From Betaproteobacteria bacterium UBA5216 (GTDB taxonomy: Bacteria > Pseudomonadota > Gammaproteobacteria > Burkholderiales > SG8-41), in the NCBI GenBank assembly GCA_002412495.1, contig DHVE01000104.1, positions 29,937 through 93,936 of the forward strand: 64,000 nucleotides of DNA, given 5' to 3'. Shown here in pieces: positions 16,991-25,614 of this stretch (its first letter is position 1; each line of letters opens with the position of its first letter). Under the pieces are notes generated by a model, which was given only the letters and a program-made list of their open reading frames with translations, made no database searches and was not told where the DNA came from. The translations under genes and the position numbers were made by a program.

Positions 16991-17947
16991 TCAGTCGGCT
17001 TTGATCCCCGCCGCCTTGACGACCTTGCCCCATTTTTCGAGTTCCTGTTTCAGGAACGCGTCGAATTCCTGCGGTTTCATGGTGGTGATATCGAGCGACA
17101 GATTGTTGAGCTTGCCACGCACATCGGGGGACTGCATCGCGTCCAGTACGGCTTTGTGAAGGCTCGTGAGCAAATCCGCCGGCAGACGCGCGGGCGCGAA
17201 GGCACCGAACCAGTTGCTGACGATCATGCCGCCGATATTGTTTTCTTCGAACGTGGGCACATCCGGCAACGCGGGCGAGCGTTTGGCGCTGCTCACGCCG
17301 AGCGCGCGCAGCCGGCCGCCGCGCACGTGGCCGACAATGCCGGGCATCGTGGGAAAGGCTGCGTGCATCTGGCCACCCAGCACGTCACCGGTGGCGATGC
17401 CGATGCTTTTGTAGGGGATGTGTACCAGGTTGACGCGGGTCGAGAGCTTGAACAGTTCGCCGGCCAGATGCGTGATGGAGCCGCTGCCGCCGGAGCCGTA
17501 ATTGAACTTGCCGGGCTGTGCGGATGCCGCGGCGACGAATTCCTTCACGTTCGTGTACGGCAACGCCGGGTGAATGACCAGCGCTTGCGGCGCGCTGGCC
17601 AGCAGGGTAATCGCCGTGAAATCCTTGATGGGATCGTACGGCACGTGCTTTAACACATGCACATTGATGGTGTGCGGCGCATCGCCGATCAGCAGCGTGT
17701 AACCGTCGGGCGCGGCCTTGGCGACGATCTCGCGCCCCAATGAACCGGCGGCGCCGGGGCGATTATCAATGACAAATTGCTGCTTGAGATTTTCGCCCAG
17801 ACGCTGGCCGACGATGCGCCCCACCGCGTCCGACGATCCGCCCGGCGAGTAGGGGATGATGACGCGCACCGGGCGCTGCGGGTAGTTGGCCTGCGCTGCC
17901 GTGGCGAGGAGTAGCGCGGTAATCGTGAGTAGATGGATTTGACGCAT
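16991..17947 (-). CDS. Bug-family (TctC) solute-binding receptor
   Basis: A 318-residue receptor starting MRQIHLLTITALLLATAAQA, a short Sec signal, then NYPQRPVRVIIPYSPGGSSD. Typical motifs follow: FVIDNRPGAAGSLG, KAAPDGYTLLIGD, NYGSGGSGSITHLAGEL, LVHIPYKSIGIATGDVLGGQM and WGKVVKAAGIKAD. ATG 17947 lies four bases after the TAA of the hydrolase gene at 17952, implying translational coupling. The context (two hydrolases, two Bug genes, a hydroxyacid dehydrogenase) suggests uptake and processing of an ester or lactone, but this is inference. Confidence 0.9.
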   Translation of the reverse strand: MRQIHLLTITALLLATAAQANYPQRPVRVIIPYSPGGSSDAVGRIVGQRLGENLKQQFVIDNRPGAAGSLGREIVAKAAPDGYTLLIGDAPHTINVHVLKHVPYDPIKDFTAITLLASAPQALVIHPALPYTNVKEFVAAASAQPGKFNYGSGGSGSITHLAGELFKLSTRVNLVHIPYKSIGIATGDVLGGQMHAAFPTMPGIVGHVRGGRLRALGVSSAKRSPALPDVPTFEENNIGGMIVSNWFGAFAPARLPADLLTSLHKAVLDAMQSPDVRGKLNNLSLDITTMKPQEFDAFLKQELEKWGKVVKAAGIKAD

Positions 17948-17951
17948 ATGC

Positions 17952-19145
17952 TTATAACCGGTCTTCAATCCAGTCGGCGATGTAATCAATGCCGACCTGC
18001 CGGTTATCGGCTTGCGCGTGGTAATGGCCGCCGTCTTCGGCGTTCAGAATTTTCAGGTGTTTGTCCTTCGACGCCACGGCCTCATACAGCTTGTGCGCAT
18101 TGGCGACCGGCACCACGGTGTCTTCGGCGGCATGCACGATGATGAACGGGCAGGTGATCTTGTCCGCCACATCGGCGAGCGAGAATTTTTTGGCCTTTTC
18201 GAGCGCGGTGTTCGCACCGTCGGGGTCTTCCATGCAGCCCATGATCCAGCGGAAGTGAAACGCCGATTGCGGCGTGCCTTTCGGATCGGCGTCCTGCCGG
18301 CGCTTGATGTCGCGCTGCCAGCCGTGCAAATCCCAATGCAGCGCGCTCATCGCGATGCCGCCGCGATAGCGTTTTTCGAAGGCGGCGACTCGCGAGGCGT
18401 AATAGCCGCCAAAACTGTAGCCCATCACGAACACGCGCCCGGGGTCCACATCCGCGCGCGCGGCGACGTAATCGTAGGCGGGCGTGCCGGCGACCTCGTA
18501 GTCGTGGCGCGCATAGAGTTCTCGCAGGCGCAGTGATTCACCTTGTCCGGGCCCGTCGATTGCCAGTGTGTTCCAGCCGCGCGCGGCGAACTCCAGGCCG
18601 CTGAACAGCACGCTCATTTCCTTGCAGTTATCCATGCCGTTGAACACCACGATGGTGGGCGCGCGGGCAGCGTTGGTATTGAGTGCCTTCATGAAAAAAG
18701 CGGGCAGGGACTTCACTTTTTCATCCGCCGTGAACGGCACCTCCACGCGCTCCACGTTCGGATAACGCCGCAGGATGCCCTTGGTCTGGCAGTCGATGGC
18801 GATGCGGCCCATCTCGCGCTTGTCCGGTCCGGGTTGTATGAATCGCTCGGCGGTGAAGTAATACATGCCCGCGCGCAGATAAAAATTGCCCGCGCTCATA
18901 CGGTGTCCGGCGGCATCGGCGGCATCGGCGCGCTTGTGCAGCCGCGCACCCATCGCGCTCCATTCCTCCCACCAGGCGTGCGGCTCGGCTTGGCGCGCGC
19001 GCAGTTTTTCGCACACTTGGTCGATTTCGCCCAAGGCCACCGCACCGTACGGCGCCATGCCTTTGGTGACGAGGATGGCGTTGGACCACACCATATTGCC
19101 GGGCAGGTGTTCGATCCAGGGGCCAGTGAGGGTCGGGGCGGTCAT
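17952..19145 (-). CDS. alpha/beta hydrolase (dihydroxypseudooxynicotine-hydrolase-like)
   Basis: A 397-residue hydrolase with a large N-terminal cap (residues 1-130, helical, including WWEEWSAMGARLHKRAD). The catalytic domain then has VVFNGMDNCKEM, LAIDGPGQGES (about 214-224), nucleophile elbow MGYSFGGYYA and IVHAAEDTVVPV with the acid. The histidine is in NAEDGGHYH. The cap resembles that of 2,6-dihydroxypseudooxynicotine hydrolase and related C-C or ester hydrolases. The start is uncertain: MTAPTLTGP at 19145 was chosen because the longer frame from 19217 would overlap the upstream gene; neither has a good ribosome site. Cytoplasmic. Confidence 0.8.
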   Translation of the reverse strand: MTAPTLTGPWIEHLPGNMVWSNAILVTKGMAPYGAVALGEIDQVCEKLRARQAEPHAWWEEWSAMGARLHKRADAADAAGHRMSAGNFYLRAGMYYFTAERFIQPGPDKREMGRIAIDCQTKGILRRYPNVERVEVPFTADEKVKSLPAFFMKALNTNAARAPTIVVFNGMDNCKEMSVLFSGLEFAARGWNTLAIDGPGQGESLRLRELYARHDYEVAGTPAYDYVAARADVDPGRVFVMGYSFGGYYASRVAAFEKRYRGGIAMSALHWDLHGWQRDIKRRQDADPKGTPQSAFHFRWIMGCMEDPDGANTALEKAKKFSLADVADKITCPFIIVHAAEDTVVPVANAHKLYEAVASKDKHLKILNAEDGGHYHAQADNRQVGIDYIADWIEDRL

Positions 19146-19192
19146 CAGGTTACTTTCGTGAGGAAGGTGTTGAACGATTTTCGGTGCGCCTG

Positions 19193-20347
19193 CTAGCGGA
19201 TGTTTTCGCCGGCCCATTTCGTGAGAAATGCGGCGATGTCCAGATTGTTTTTCTCCAGCATCATCATGTGACCGTTGCCATATATGCCTATGGAGGGCAG
19301 ACGCACGAACTGATGGGACACGCCCGCCTGAGCGAGGAACTTCGAGGTGCAGTGATCATAGGGTGAGTGATAGGACGCTTCGCTGACCAAGATCAGAATG
19401 GATGTGCCTTTGAAATTCGGCAACTGGCGCGCGGGCTCGGGTTGCAGCCAGCAGCGCACGAGATTGGGTGCGTCCGGCGTGGGTTGCTGCACCATGCCCA
19501 AATCCTTGGCGGTCGCGGCGGCGGGCTGAAAGTTCAGCGCGCCGCGCGTGATGCCCCAGGCGCGTCCCAGCGGGCCATCTTTATACAAATCCGGCGCGGG
19601 TGCGTATGCCGTTTCATAGAGTGGCGGGCCGTTCGGCTCGATGGCGAGAATGCCCTTGACCAGCTTGGGGCGATCATTGGCGAGCACCCAGCCGAACGGG
19701 CCGGATTGCGAATGCGTGAGCAATATCGCGGGGCCGATTTTGTCGAGCAGTGCCACGCCGGCATCACGGTTCAGTTGTTCGATCACGTTGACATCGGCGA
19801 TGTCTTCGACCTGCGACGCAAAGAACTGGTCAAACGTGGGATCACCCGCAACGCCGGCGCCCGGCCACTGCGTGTGCAATTGCGATTGCGGATACAAATT
19901 GGCGCGCTTGGGGGCGGTGAAGCGGTCGGACATGTATCGCGTCGCCGGTGTGCGGGTGCGTCCATACACCTCGGTGAAAAATCCCGAGCGTGCGCGGCCC
20001 GGTTGATCGACGATGTACACGGCATACCCTTGCTTCAGGAAATAATCCCCCCAGCCTTCGCGGCCATCCGGCGTACCCATGAAATTGGTGCCGGTCTGGC
20101 CGCCGCCGTGCCACATCACTACCGGATAGGGATGCTTGCGATCCGCCGGAATCTGGTACTGAACGTACATCTGGTTGACGCGTATCTGCTGGCCGGCCTT
20201 GTTGTTGACGTATTTTCCGCCGACGAAAAAGTAGCCTTGCTCGGCGAGATTCAGTTTGCCGGCGGGGGAGGCACAGCCGACGAGAATCGATGTGGCTGCC
20301 AAGGCGAAAGCCGCGCAGAGGCGGTTGAGGACAGGGGCGAGTTTCAT
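19193..20347 (-). CDS. lipoprotein alpha/beta hydrolase (esterase-like)
   Basis: A 384-residue protein with a lipoprotein signal peptide ending in the lipobox LVGC (Cys near residue 25), so it should be anchored in the periplasm or outer membrane. The hydrolase domain has VMWHGGGQTGTNF (oxyanion region), YAVYIVDQPGRARSG, and a nucleophile segment LLTHSQSGPFGW, in which Ser sits in T-H-S-Q-S-G rather than strict GxSxG. The C-terminal GIYGNGHMMMLEKNN supplies the histidine. Extracytoplasmic hydrolysis followed by Bug capture would fit the neighbouring genes. It is the first gene of the minus-strand cluster 20347-15974. Confidence 0.83.
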   Translation of the reverse strand: MKLAPVLNRLCAAFALAATSILVGCASPAGKLNLAEQGYFFVGGKYVNNKAGQQIRVNQMYVQYQIPADRKHPYPVVMWHGGGQTGTNFMGTPDGREGWGDYFLKQGYAVYIVDQPGRARSGFFTEVYGRTRTPATRYMSDRFTAPKRANLYPQSQLHTQWPGAGVAGDPTFDQFFASQVEDIADVNVIEQLNRDAGVALLDKIGPAILLTHSQSGPFGWVLANDRPKLVKGILAIEPNGPPLYETAYAPAPDLYKDGPLGRAWGITRGALNFQPAAATAKDLGMVQQPTPDAPNLVRCWLQPEPARQLPNFKGTSILILVSEASYHSPYDHCTSKFLAQAGVSHQFVRLPSIGIYGNGHMMMLEKNNLDIAAFLTKWAGENIR

Positions 20348-20381
20348 GAGGCTTCCTTTAAGAGATCTCGTGCGACGCTGT

Positions 20382-20413
20382 GTTATGGGTTCCCGCCTGC
20401 GCGGAAACGACGG
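20382..20413. repeat. dispersed GTTCCCGC palindrome, copy A
   Basis: On the minus strand this reads CCGTCGTTTCCGCGC then AGGCGGGAACCCATAAC, an inverted repeat related to 57427-57457 and 48571-48628. It lies between a lipoprotein hydrolase gene and an aminotransferase gene, outside coding sequence. Confidence 0.7.
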
Positions 20414-20444
20414 TTATAGTGATTCCCGCGCAATCAGCGGAAGC

Positions 20445-21602
20445 TCAGATTCTACTCAGTATCTCCGCCCCACGTGCCAGCGTTTCTTCCGACTTGGCGA
20501 AGCAGAAGCGCAGCACCTTGTGTGCGGGGGGCTTGCGGTAGAACACCGACACGGGGATGGACGCGACGCCATGCTCCCGGGTCAGCCGGATGGCAAGATC
20601 GGTGTCGGCCTCGTCGCTGATGGCGCTGTAATCCAGATTCTGGAAAAACGTGCCACGCGACGGCAGCGGCTTGAAGCGCGAGCCTTTGAGACCGTCGAGG
20701 AAAAAATCGCGCTTCCGCTGATAGAACGCGGCAAGCGACAGATAGGCGTCCTTGTTTTTCATGTAATCGGCGAATGCGTATTGCACCGGGCCATTGGAGA
20801 CGAAGGCGTTGAACTGGTGCACCTTGCGAAATTCAAGCATGAGGTTTTTCGGCGCGATGGCGTAACCCATTTTCCAGCCGGTGACGGCGTAGGTCTTACC
20901 GAACGAGTTGACCACGAAGCTGCGCTCCGCCAAGCCGGGAAAACGCGCGACGCTCTGGTGCTGGTGCCCGTCGAATACCAGGTGTTCGTACACCTCGTCG
21001 CTGGCGACGATGATGTCGGTGTCGCGCAGCAGTCCTTCGAGCACGCGCAAATCCTCGGCGGAAAACACACTCGCGGTCGGGTTGTTTGGCGTGTTCAGAA
21101 TCATCATGCGCGTGCGCGGCGTGATGGCGTTTTTAACGGCTTCCCAATCGATGCTGTAGTCGGGGTATTGCATCTGCACATAAACCGGCTTGCCGCCGTT
21201 GACTTCAACGGCCGGGCCATAGCTGTCATAAGCGGGTTCGAACAAAATCACTTCGTCACCTGGACGCACAAACGCACTGACGGCGGTAAAAATCGCGTAG
21301 GTCGCGCCGGGCGTTACGGTGACTTCGTGTTCGGGGTTGTACATCGCGCCGTACAGCGACTGCATTTTTTCCGCGATGGCCTCGCGCAATCCAATGATGC
21401 CGGCGCTCGGCGGATATTGATTCAGGGCCGAGTTGATGTATTTGCAGAACAGCGCGCGCAGTTCCGGCGTGCAATCAAAATCCGGAAACCCCTGCGACAG
21501 GTTGATCGCATTGCAATCGGCGGCGAGCTTCGACATCACGGTGAAGATGGTGGTGCCGACGTTCGGCAGCTTGGAAGTGATCGGACGGGGATAATCACGC
21601 AT
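20445..21602 (-). CDS. PLP-dependent class I/II aminotransferase (methionine aminotransferase-like)
   Basis: A 385-residue fold-type I aminotransferase. Landmarks are INLSQGFPDFDC (near 35), YPPSAGIIGLREAIA, the NTPNNPTAS segment holding the cofactor-contacting Asn, DEVYEHLVFD, and the Schiff-base lysine in NSFGKTYAVTGWKMGY (about 233-248), with the arginine near the C-terminus in VLRFCFAK. The overall pattern matches YbdL/kynurenine-type enzymes that act on methionine and aromatic amino acids. Cytoplasmic. It is followed on the same strand by the lipoprotein hydrolase after 97 bases containing a palindromic repeat, so co-transcription is uncertain. Confidence 0.87.
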   Translation of the reverse strand: MRDYPRPITSKLPNVGTTIFTVMSKLAADCNAINLSQGFPDFDCTPELRALFCKYINSALNQYPPSAGIIGLREAIAEKMQSLYGAMYNPEHEVTVTPGATYAIFTAVSAFVRPGDEVILFEPAYDSYGPAVEVNGGKPVYVQMQYPDYSIDWEAVKNAITPRTRMMILNTPNNPTASVFSAEDLRVLEGLLRDTDIIVASDEVYEHLVFDGHQHQSVARFPGLAERSFVVNSFGKTYAVTGWKMGYAIAPKNLMLEFRKVHQFNAFVSNGPVQYAFADYMKNKDAYLSLAAFYQRKRDFFLDGLKGSRFKPLPSRGTFFQNLDYSAISDEADTDLAIRLTREHGVASIPVSVFYRKPPAHKVLRFCFAKSEETLARGAEILSRI

Positions 21603-21631
21603 GAGTGTAAGTATTTGTTTTTAAAAGATAT

Positions 21632-22528
21632 TCAATTGGACGCCGTGCGTTTGGCCGTGAGCGCGCGTATGTCGTCGATGTAACCCTGCAATTTATGCAG
21701 CACGTGTTCGCGTTGTTGCGGCGTGAGCATGCGTTCCACGTCGAGATACAGCGCCACGCGTTTTTCGTAGGCCTCGTTTTGCGCCTTGTCGAATTCCGGT
21801 GCGCGGCCTTTTTCCCAATCGGTGAGCCACGTTTGCAGTTGCGGCGTGAACTCTGCCTTGTTGTGGCGCAATTTTAAGAGTGCGAGAAACTCCTTCTGCC
21901 GCCGCTGGCGATCCTGATGGCGCATGGCATCGGTCGACGGAATGGCTTCGTTCAGTGCCGCGATGCGTTCCTCTTGCGCGTGGGTGAGGCTGCCGGCCCA
22001 CTCGCGCAGTTGCTTCAGGGTGCGTTCCAGACGCGCGCGCTTGCGGTCGTCGGCCGTGCCGTTCAGCTTGTATTCACGCACGAACTTCTGATTGACCTTG
22101 TCGAACTGTTTTTCCAGCGCGCGCAGGTTTTCGGGCGTCAGTGTCGCCAGCATTTCGGCGGCGTCATGGGTGCCGTGCCGCGCAATAACCCGAAAGCGCG
22201 CCTTGGCGCCATCGACCATCCACTCGGCATCGTCACGCGTCAGCGGGCGCTGGCCGCGCTGCTTGATATCCGCGAGAAACTTTGCGTAGTCGGGCAGTTG
22301 TTCCTGGCGATGCCATTTCAGCAGGCGGTCGATGCGCGTATTGAAATCCTGCTTTTGCGCGGCATCGAAATCAAAGTAGTCATCGGCCATCCACGCGAGA
22401 ATTGTATCGGCTTGGTTGTAGCCGATTCGGATGGCGCTGCAACTGCTCAGCAGCAACGTGCCGATCACCATGACCGCCAGCGCGCAGGCGCGCAGGACGC
22501 CCGGCGCGGTGGCGTCCCGCGGAGTCAT
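21632..22528 (-). CDS. DUF6279-like lipoprotein
   Basis: A 298-residue predicted lipoprotein: the signal peptide ends in LLLSSC (Cys near residue 29) and is followed by SAIRIGYNQADTILAWMADDYFDF, the hallmark start of the DUF6279 family. The rest is almost wholly helical and charged, with many Glu, Lys and Arg, such as RKRARLERTLKQLREW. Its job is not known; the family is found in proteobacterial envelopes. It lies 29 bases upstream of the aminotransferase gene start on the same strand and may be co-transcribed with it. Confidence 0.82.
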   Translation of the reverse strand: MTPRDATAPGVLRACALAVMVIGTLLLSSCSAIRIGYNQADTILAWMADDYFDFDAAQKQDFNTRIDRLLKWHRQEQLPDYAKFLADIKQRGQRPLTRDDAEWMVDGAKARFRVIARHGTHDAAEMLATLTPENLRALEKQFDKVNQKFVREYKLNGTADDRKRARLERTLKQLREWAGSLTHAQEERIAALNEAIPSTDAMRHQDRQRRQKEFLALLKLRHNKAEFTPQLQTWLTDWEKGRAPEFDKAQNEAYEKRVALYLDVERMLTPQQREHVLHKLQGYIDDIRALTAKRTASN

Positions 22529-22543
22529 GGTTTGAGGTCCGCC

Positions 22544-23017
22544 TTACTTGAGGGCATCAAGACCGGCGCGCGCGCATTGCGCGTCCTCGTGCGATTGCAC
22601 GCCGGACACGCCCACGCCGCCGATGATCTTGCCGCCCACGACAATGGGCAACCCGCCGTCGATCGGCGTCGCGCCGGGCAAGCCGAGCAGGGACACGCGG
22701 CCACCGGCAATGCCGTCTTCGAGCGCCTTGGAGGGGCGGCGGAACATCGCCGCCGTGCGCGCTTTTGCCACGGCGATGCGCGGGCTGGCGGTTTGCGTGT
22801 CGTCCATGCGTTCGTAGTACACCAGCGCGCCGTGATTATCGACAATGGCGACGGCGACATTCCACTTGTTCTTTCGGCATTCCGCCAGCGCGCCGGCACC
22901 GACCCTTTTGGCGCCTTCAAGATTGATATCCGTGCCATAGGGCGGCGTCTGGGCCAGGGCAGACGCGGCGAACAGCGCAATAGCCGTGGCAATCAGGGAA
23001 TGAATCATGGTTTTCAT
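22544..23017 (-). CDS. exported GlcG/HbpS heme-binding family protein
   Basis: A 157-residue protein with a Sec signal peptide (MIHSLIATAIALFAASALAQ, cleaved near residue 23) followed by a GlcG/HbpS domain: AVAIVDNHGALVYYERMDDT (about 54-73), AKARTAAMFRRPSK, and PIDGGLPIVVGGKIIGGVGVSG. Family members form oligomers; some bind heme, and others lie beside glycolate or catabolic genes with no settled function. Periplasmic here. It lies between an aldo-keto reductase gene and the DUF6279-like gene on the same strand, 15 bases from the latter. AAGGAGAAG upstream of the ATG is a good ribosome site. Confidence 0.87.
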   Translation of the reverse strand: MKTMIHSLIATAIALFAASALAQTPPYGTDINLEGAKRVGAGALAECRKNKWNVAVAIVDNHGALVYYERMDDTQTASPRIAVAKARTAAMFRRPSKALEDGIAGGRVSLLGLPGATPIDGGLPIVVGGKIIGGVGVSGVQSHEDAQCARAGLDALK

Positions 23018-23061
23018 GGCTTCTCCTTTGAGTGTGGGGCGTTGGGGTATACACCGGCGAA

Positions 23062-23994
23062 TTACAGTGCATCCAGGAGCTGCGCCATCCGTTTGCGCAG
23101 CGCCGCATCGGGCAGCCGCCCGACACCGGCCAGCATATTATCCTTCAAATGCATCACGCGGCGCGTGCCCGGAATTACGCAGGTTACGGCGGGGTGGCCC
23201 AGCAGATATTTCAGGAAAAATTGCGCCCACGAGGTGCAGTCGAACTCCGCCGCCCATGCCGGTAGCGGCTTGCCTTTCACCTTGCCGAATAAATTGCCCT
23301 GTGCGAACGGGCGGTTGACGATGACCGCGACGCCGCTATCCAAACACGCGGGCAGCAGGCGCGCTTCAGCCTCGCGTTCCGCGAGGGAGTAGTTAAATTG
23401 CACGGTATCGTAAGTATTTGTTTTTACTAATTTTTCAAGTTCCGAGTGCGCGCCCGCATGATAGTGCGTGATGCCCATGTAACGAATTTTTCCGCTCGCC
23501 TTCCAGTCTTTCAAGGTTTGCGTGTGGGTGTCGAGATCGAGCAGGTTGTGTATCTGCATCAACTCCATGCGCGCGGTGCGCATGACTTTGAATGATTGCT
23601 CCATTTGCCGGATGCCGGCTTGCTTGCCGGAGGTCCAGACCTTGGTGGCGTAGAAATATTTTTCGCGGTTTTTAAGTTCAGCCGTGAGATCGCCGACCAC
23701 GCGTTCGGCCTCGCCGTACATCGGGGAAGAATCAATCACCGTGCCGCCAAGCGCGGCAAATTCCACCAACACCTGTTTCAATTCCGTTCGTTCGGGTGCC
23801 GTGCGGCCCACATTAAACGTGTCATAGGTGCCAATGCCGACCACCGGCAGTAATTCGCTTCCCTTGGGAATTGGCCGTTTAATCAAGGATTTGTCAGACA
23901 TTTGCGCGGTACTCGAGACGGGGGAAATCGTGAATGCGGCGGCCGAGGAAATGATTTTCAGCGCGCGGCGGCGTTGCGGAGAAGGTACAGGCAT
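23062..23994 (-). CDS. aldo/keto reductase with N-terminal twin-arginine-like leader
   Basis: A 310-residue protein. The leader MPVPSPQRRRALKIISSAAAF has an RRRALK twin-arginine-type motif and a weak hydrophobic stretch ending at SSTAQ. The AKR barrel follows: PVVGIGTYDTF, catalytic Asp and Tyr in DSSPMYGEAE, Lys in FYATKVWTSG, His in MQIHNLLDLD. NADPH-binding residues appear near the C-terminus (VIPGTRRVMHLKDN). Tat export of an AKR would be odd because NADPH is cytoplasmic; the leader may be vestigial or the protein may carry a cofactor out folded. A paralogue with a similar leader is at 34174. MSDKSLIKR (about residue 32) is an alternative start. Confidence 0.84.
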   Translation of the reverse strand: MPVPSPQRRRALKIISSAAAFTISPVSSTAQMSDKSLIKRPIPKGSELLPVVGIGTYDTFNVGRTAPERTELKQVLVEFAALGGTVIDSSPMYGEAERVVGDLTAELKNREKYFYATKVWTSGKQAGIRQMEQSFKVMRTARMELMQIHNLLDLDTHTQTLKDWKASGKIRYMGITHYHAGAHSELEKLVKTNTYDTVQFNYSLAEREAEARLLPACLDSGVAVIVNRPFAQGNLFGKVKGKPLPAWAAEFDCTSWAQFFLKYLLGHPAVTCVIPGTRRVMHLKDNMLAGVGRLPDAALRKRMAQLLDAL

Positions 23995-24127
23995 GGGCTA
24001 TTCGTTTCATTCCGGTTCTGCGTGCAGGTTCTGCCGTAATTTCAGCGGTATAGTATCCATGTTGCGGGGAGGCAGCGAGTGCCTTCACACTGGAGTATAG
24101 AAAACCAATAACAAAGGACACACCGCC

Positions 24128-25576
24128 GTGGCAACCCTGATTTCCAATGGACTCGTTGCGTTCGTCAAGCGCGCGTGCCCTACCTGCTCGATGATCGAGC
24201 CGCAATTGCGCGAAGCTGCGGCGGCGCGCCGTGATTTTCAAGTGGTGACCCAGGACGACGCGGCGTTTCCATCGGGCGTGGCCAATCTCATTGACGACCG
24301 TGAACTCGATCATTCGTATGTGAACCGGATCGAAGCGACGCCGACGCTGATTCGTTACGAATCCGGCAAGGAAGTCGAACGGGTGATGGGCTGGGACCGC
24401 GCGGCGTGGCAGCGGTTGACCGGCATTGCCGGCATCGGTGCAGCATTGCCGCCGCTGGTGCCTGGATGAGGGTCTCGCACACTCGAGCCCGGGGTGGCCG
24501 AGCGGCTGGAAGCGAAACATAGCGGCGGTACGTACCTGGCCGCGCGCAAAATAGAGTTTGACGACGACGCCGATCCGGCGGAAATGTGTTTCGAGCGCGG
24601 CTGGAGTGATGGCCTGCCGGTGACGCCGCCGACCGATGCGCGTGTGTTGCGCATGCTCAAGGGCACGTCGCGCCGGGCGGATGAAGTCATTGGCCGGATT
24701 CCGCCCTACCTCGCGCCCTGCACCATTGAGAAAGTCGCGATCAATGCGGTCATGGCGGGTTGCAAACCAGAATACATGCCGGTGCTGCTGGCGGCGCTGG
24801 AGGCCGCGCTGGAGCCGGTGTTCACGCTGCACGGCGTGCTGGCGACAACGTATTTTTCGGGGCCGGTAATTATCGTCAACGGACCCATCGTCAATCAAAT
24901 CGGCATGAACTGCGGCATCAACGCGCTGGGGCAGGGCAACCGCGCCAACATGACTATTCGCCGCGCGTTGAATCTGATCGTGCGCAATGTTGGCGGCGGC
25001 AAGCCGGGTGAAGCGGATCGCGCCACGCTCGGCAGCCCCAGCAAAATCGGTTTGTGTTTTGCCGAGGACGAGTCCGATGCCGGGTGGGAACCGCTGTCGG
25101 TGGCGCGCGGATTCCCGCGCGGCGTCTCGACGGTCACGCTGTTTCAGGGGCACGGCGTCGAGGCGTTCGTCGACCAGAAATCGCGCACGCCGGAAGGCCT
25201 GTCAAAATCGTTTGCCACGCATTTGCTGCGCATGGGACATTTGCGCCTGACACAATCGGCGCGCGCCATCGTGGTGTTGTCGCCGGAGCATTATCGTATT
25301 TATCAGGAAGCGGGCTGGGGCCGCCGCGAGATTGAAAAGGCACTGTACGAAGCGACCATCCGACCGGGGCGTGAAATACTCGCGGGGCTGGATGGCATTG
25401 GTGAAGGCGTGCCGGCCAGCCGCGCCGATGAAATGATTCCGAAATTTCACGATGACGGCATCGTGGTGGTTCGCGCGGGCGGCCCGGCGGGCCTGTTCTC
25501 GGGCGTGCTGCCCGGGTGGCTGGCGGGACGCAATAAGACAGAGTTGCAGTTGGTGACCAAAGCCGTTGTTCAATAA
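24128..25576 (+). CDS. thioredoxin-fold / UGSC-associated fusion, candidate selenoprotein (Sec114 at TGA)
   Basis: The frame is open from GTG 24128 to TAA 25574-25576 except for one TGA at 24467-24469. Residues 1-105 are a thioredoxin fold with CPTC (17-20) and a cis-Pro EATPTLIRY. Past the TGA, in the same frame and with no other stop, comes GSRTLEPG, then a 350-residue homologue of the protein at 3944 (CFERGWSDGLPVTPPT, EKVAINAVMAGCKPEYMPV, CFAEDE). If TGA is selenocysteine the product is 482 residues with VPG-Sec-GSR at the junction, sharing Sec-Gly-Ser with both UGSC proteins. AAAGGA precedes GTG 24128. The alternative is two genes, 24128-24469 and 24494-25576, the second from a GTG that has no convincing ribosome site. 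Confidence 0.65.
24482..24502 (+). promoter_or_regulatory. possible SECIS hairpin in the thioredoxin fusion frame
   Basis: CTCG (24482-24485) pairs with CGAG (24499-24502), A24486 is bulged, and GCC (24487-24489) pairs with GGC (24496-24498). The loop CGGGGT has G as its second base, nucleotide 25 from the U of UGA. This fits the loose bacterial SECIS rule but lacks the G23-U24 of the two UGSC genes. Confidence 0.45.
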
Positions 25577-25614
25577 TCGAAATCCCTGCCTGACAAAATA
25601 ATTTACAAGACGTC

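Noticed and set aside
24494..25576. Independent gene starting at GTG 24494.
   Set aside because: Kept as an alternative only: no good ribosome site and same frame as the thioredoxin ORF; the fused reading is preferred but not proven.
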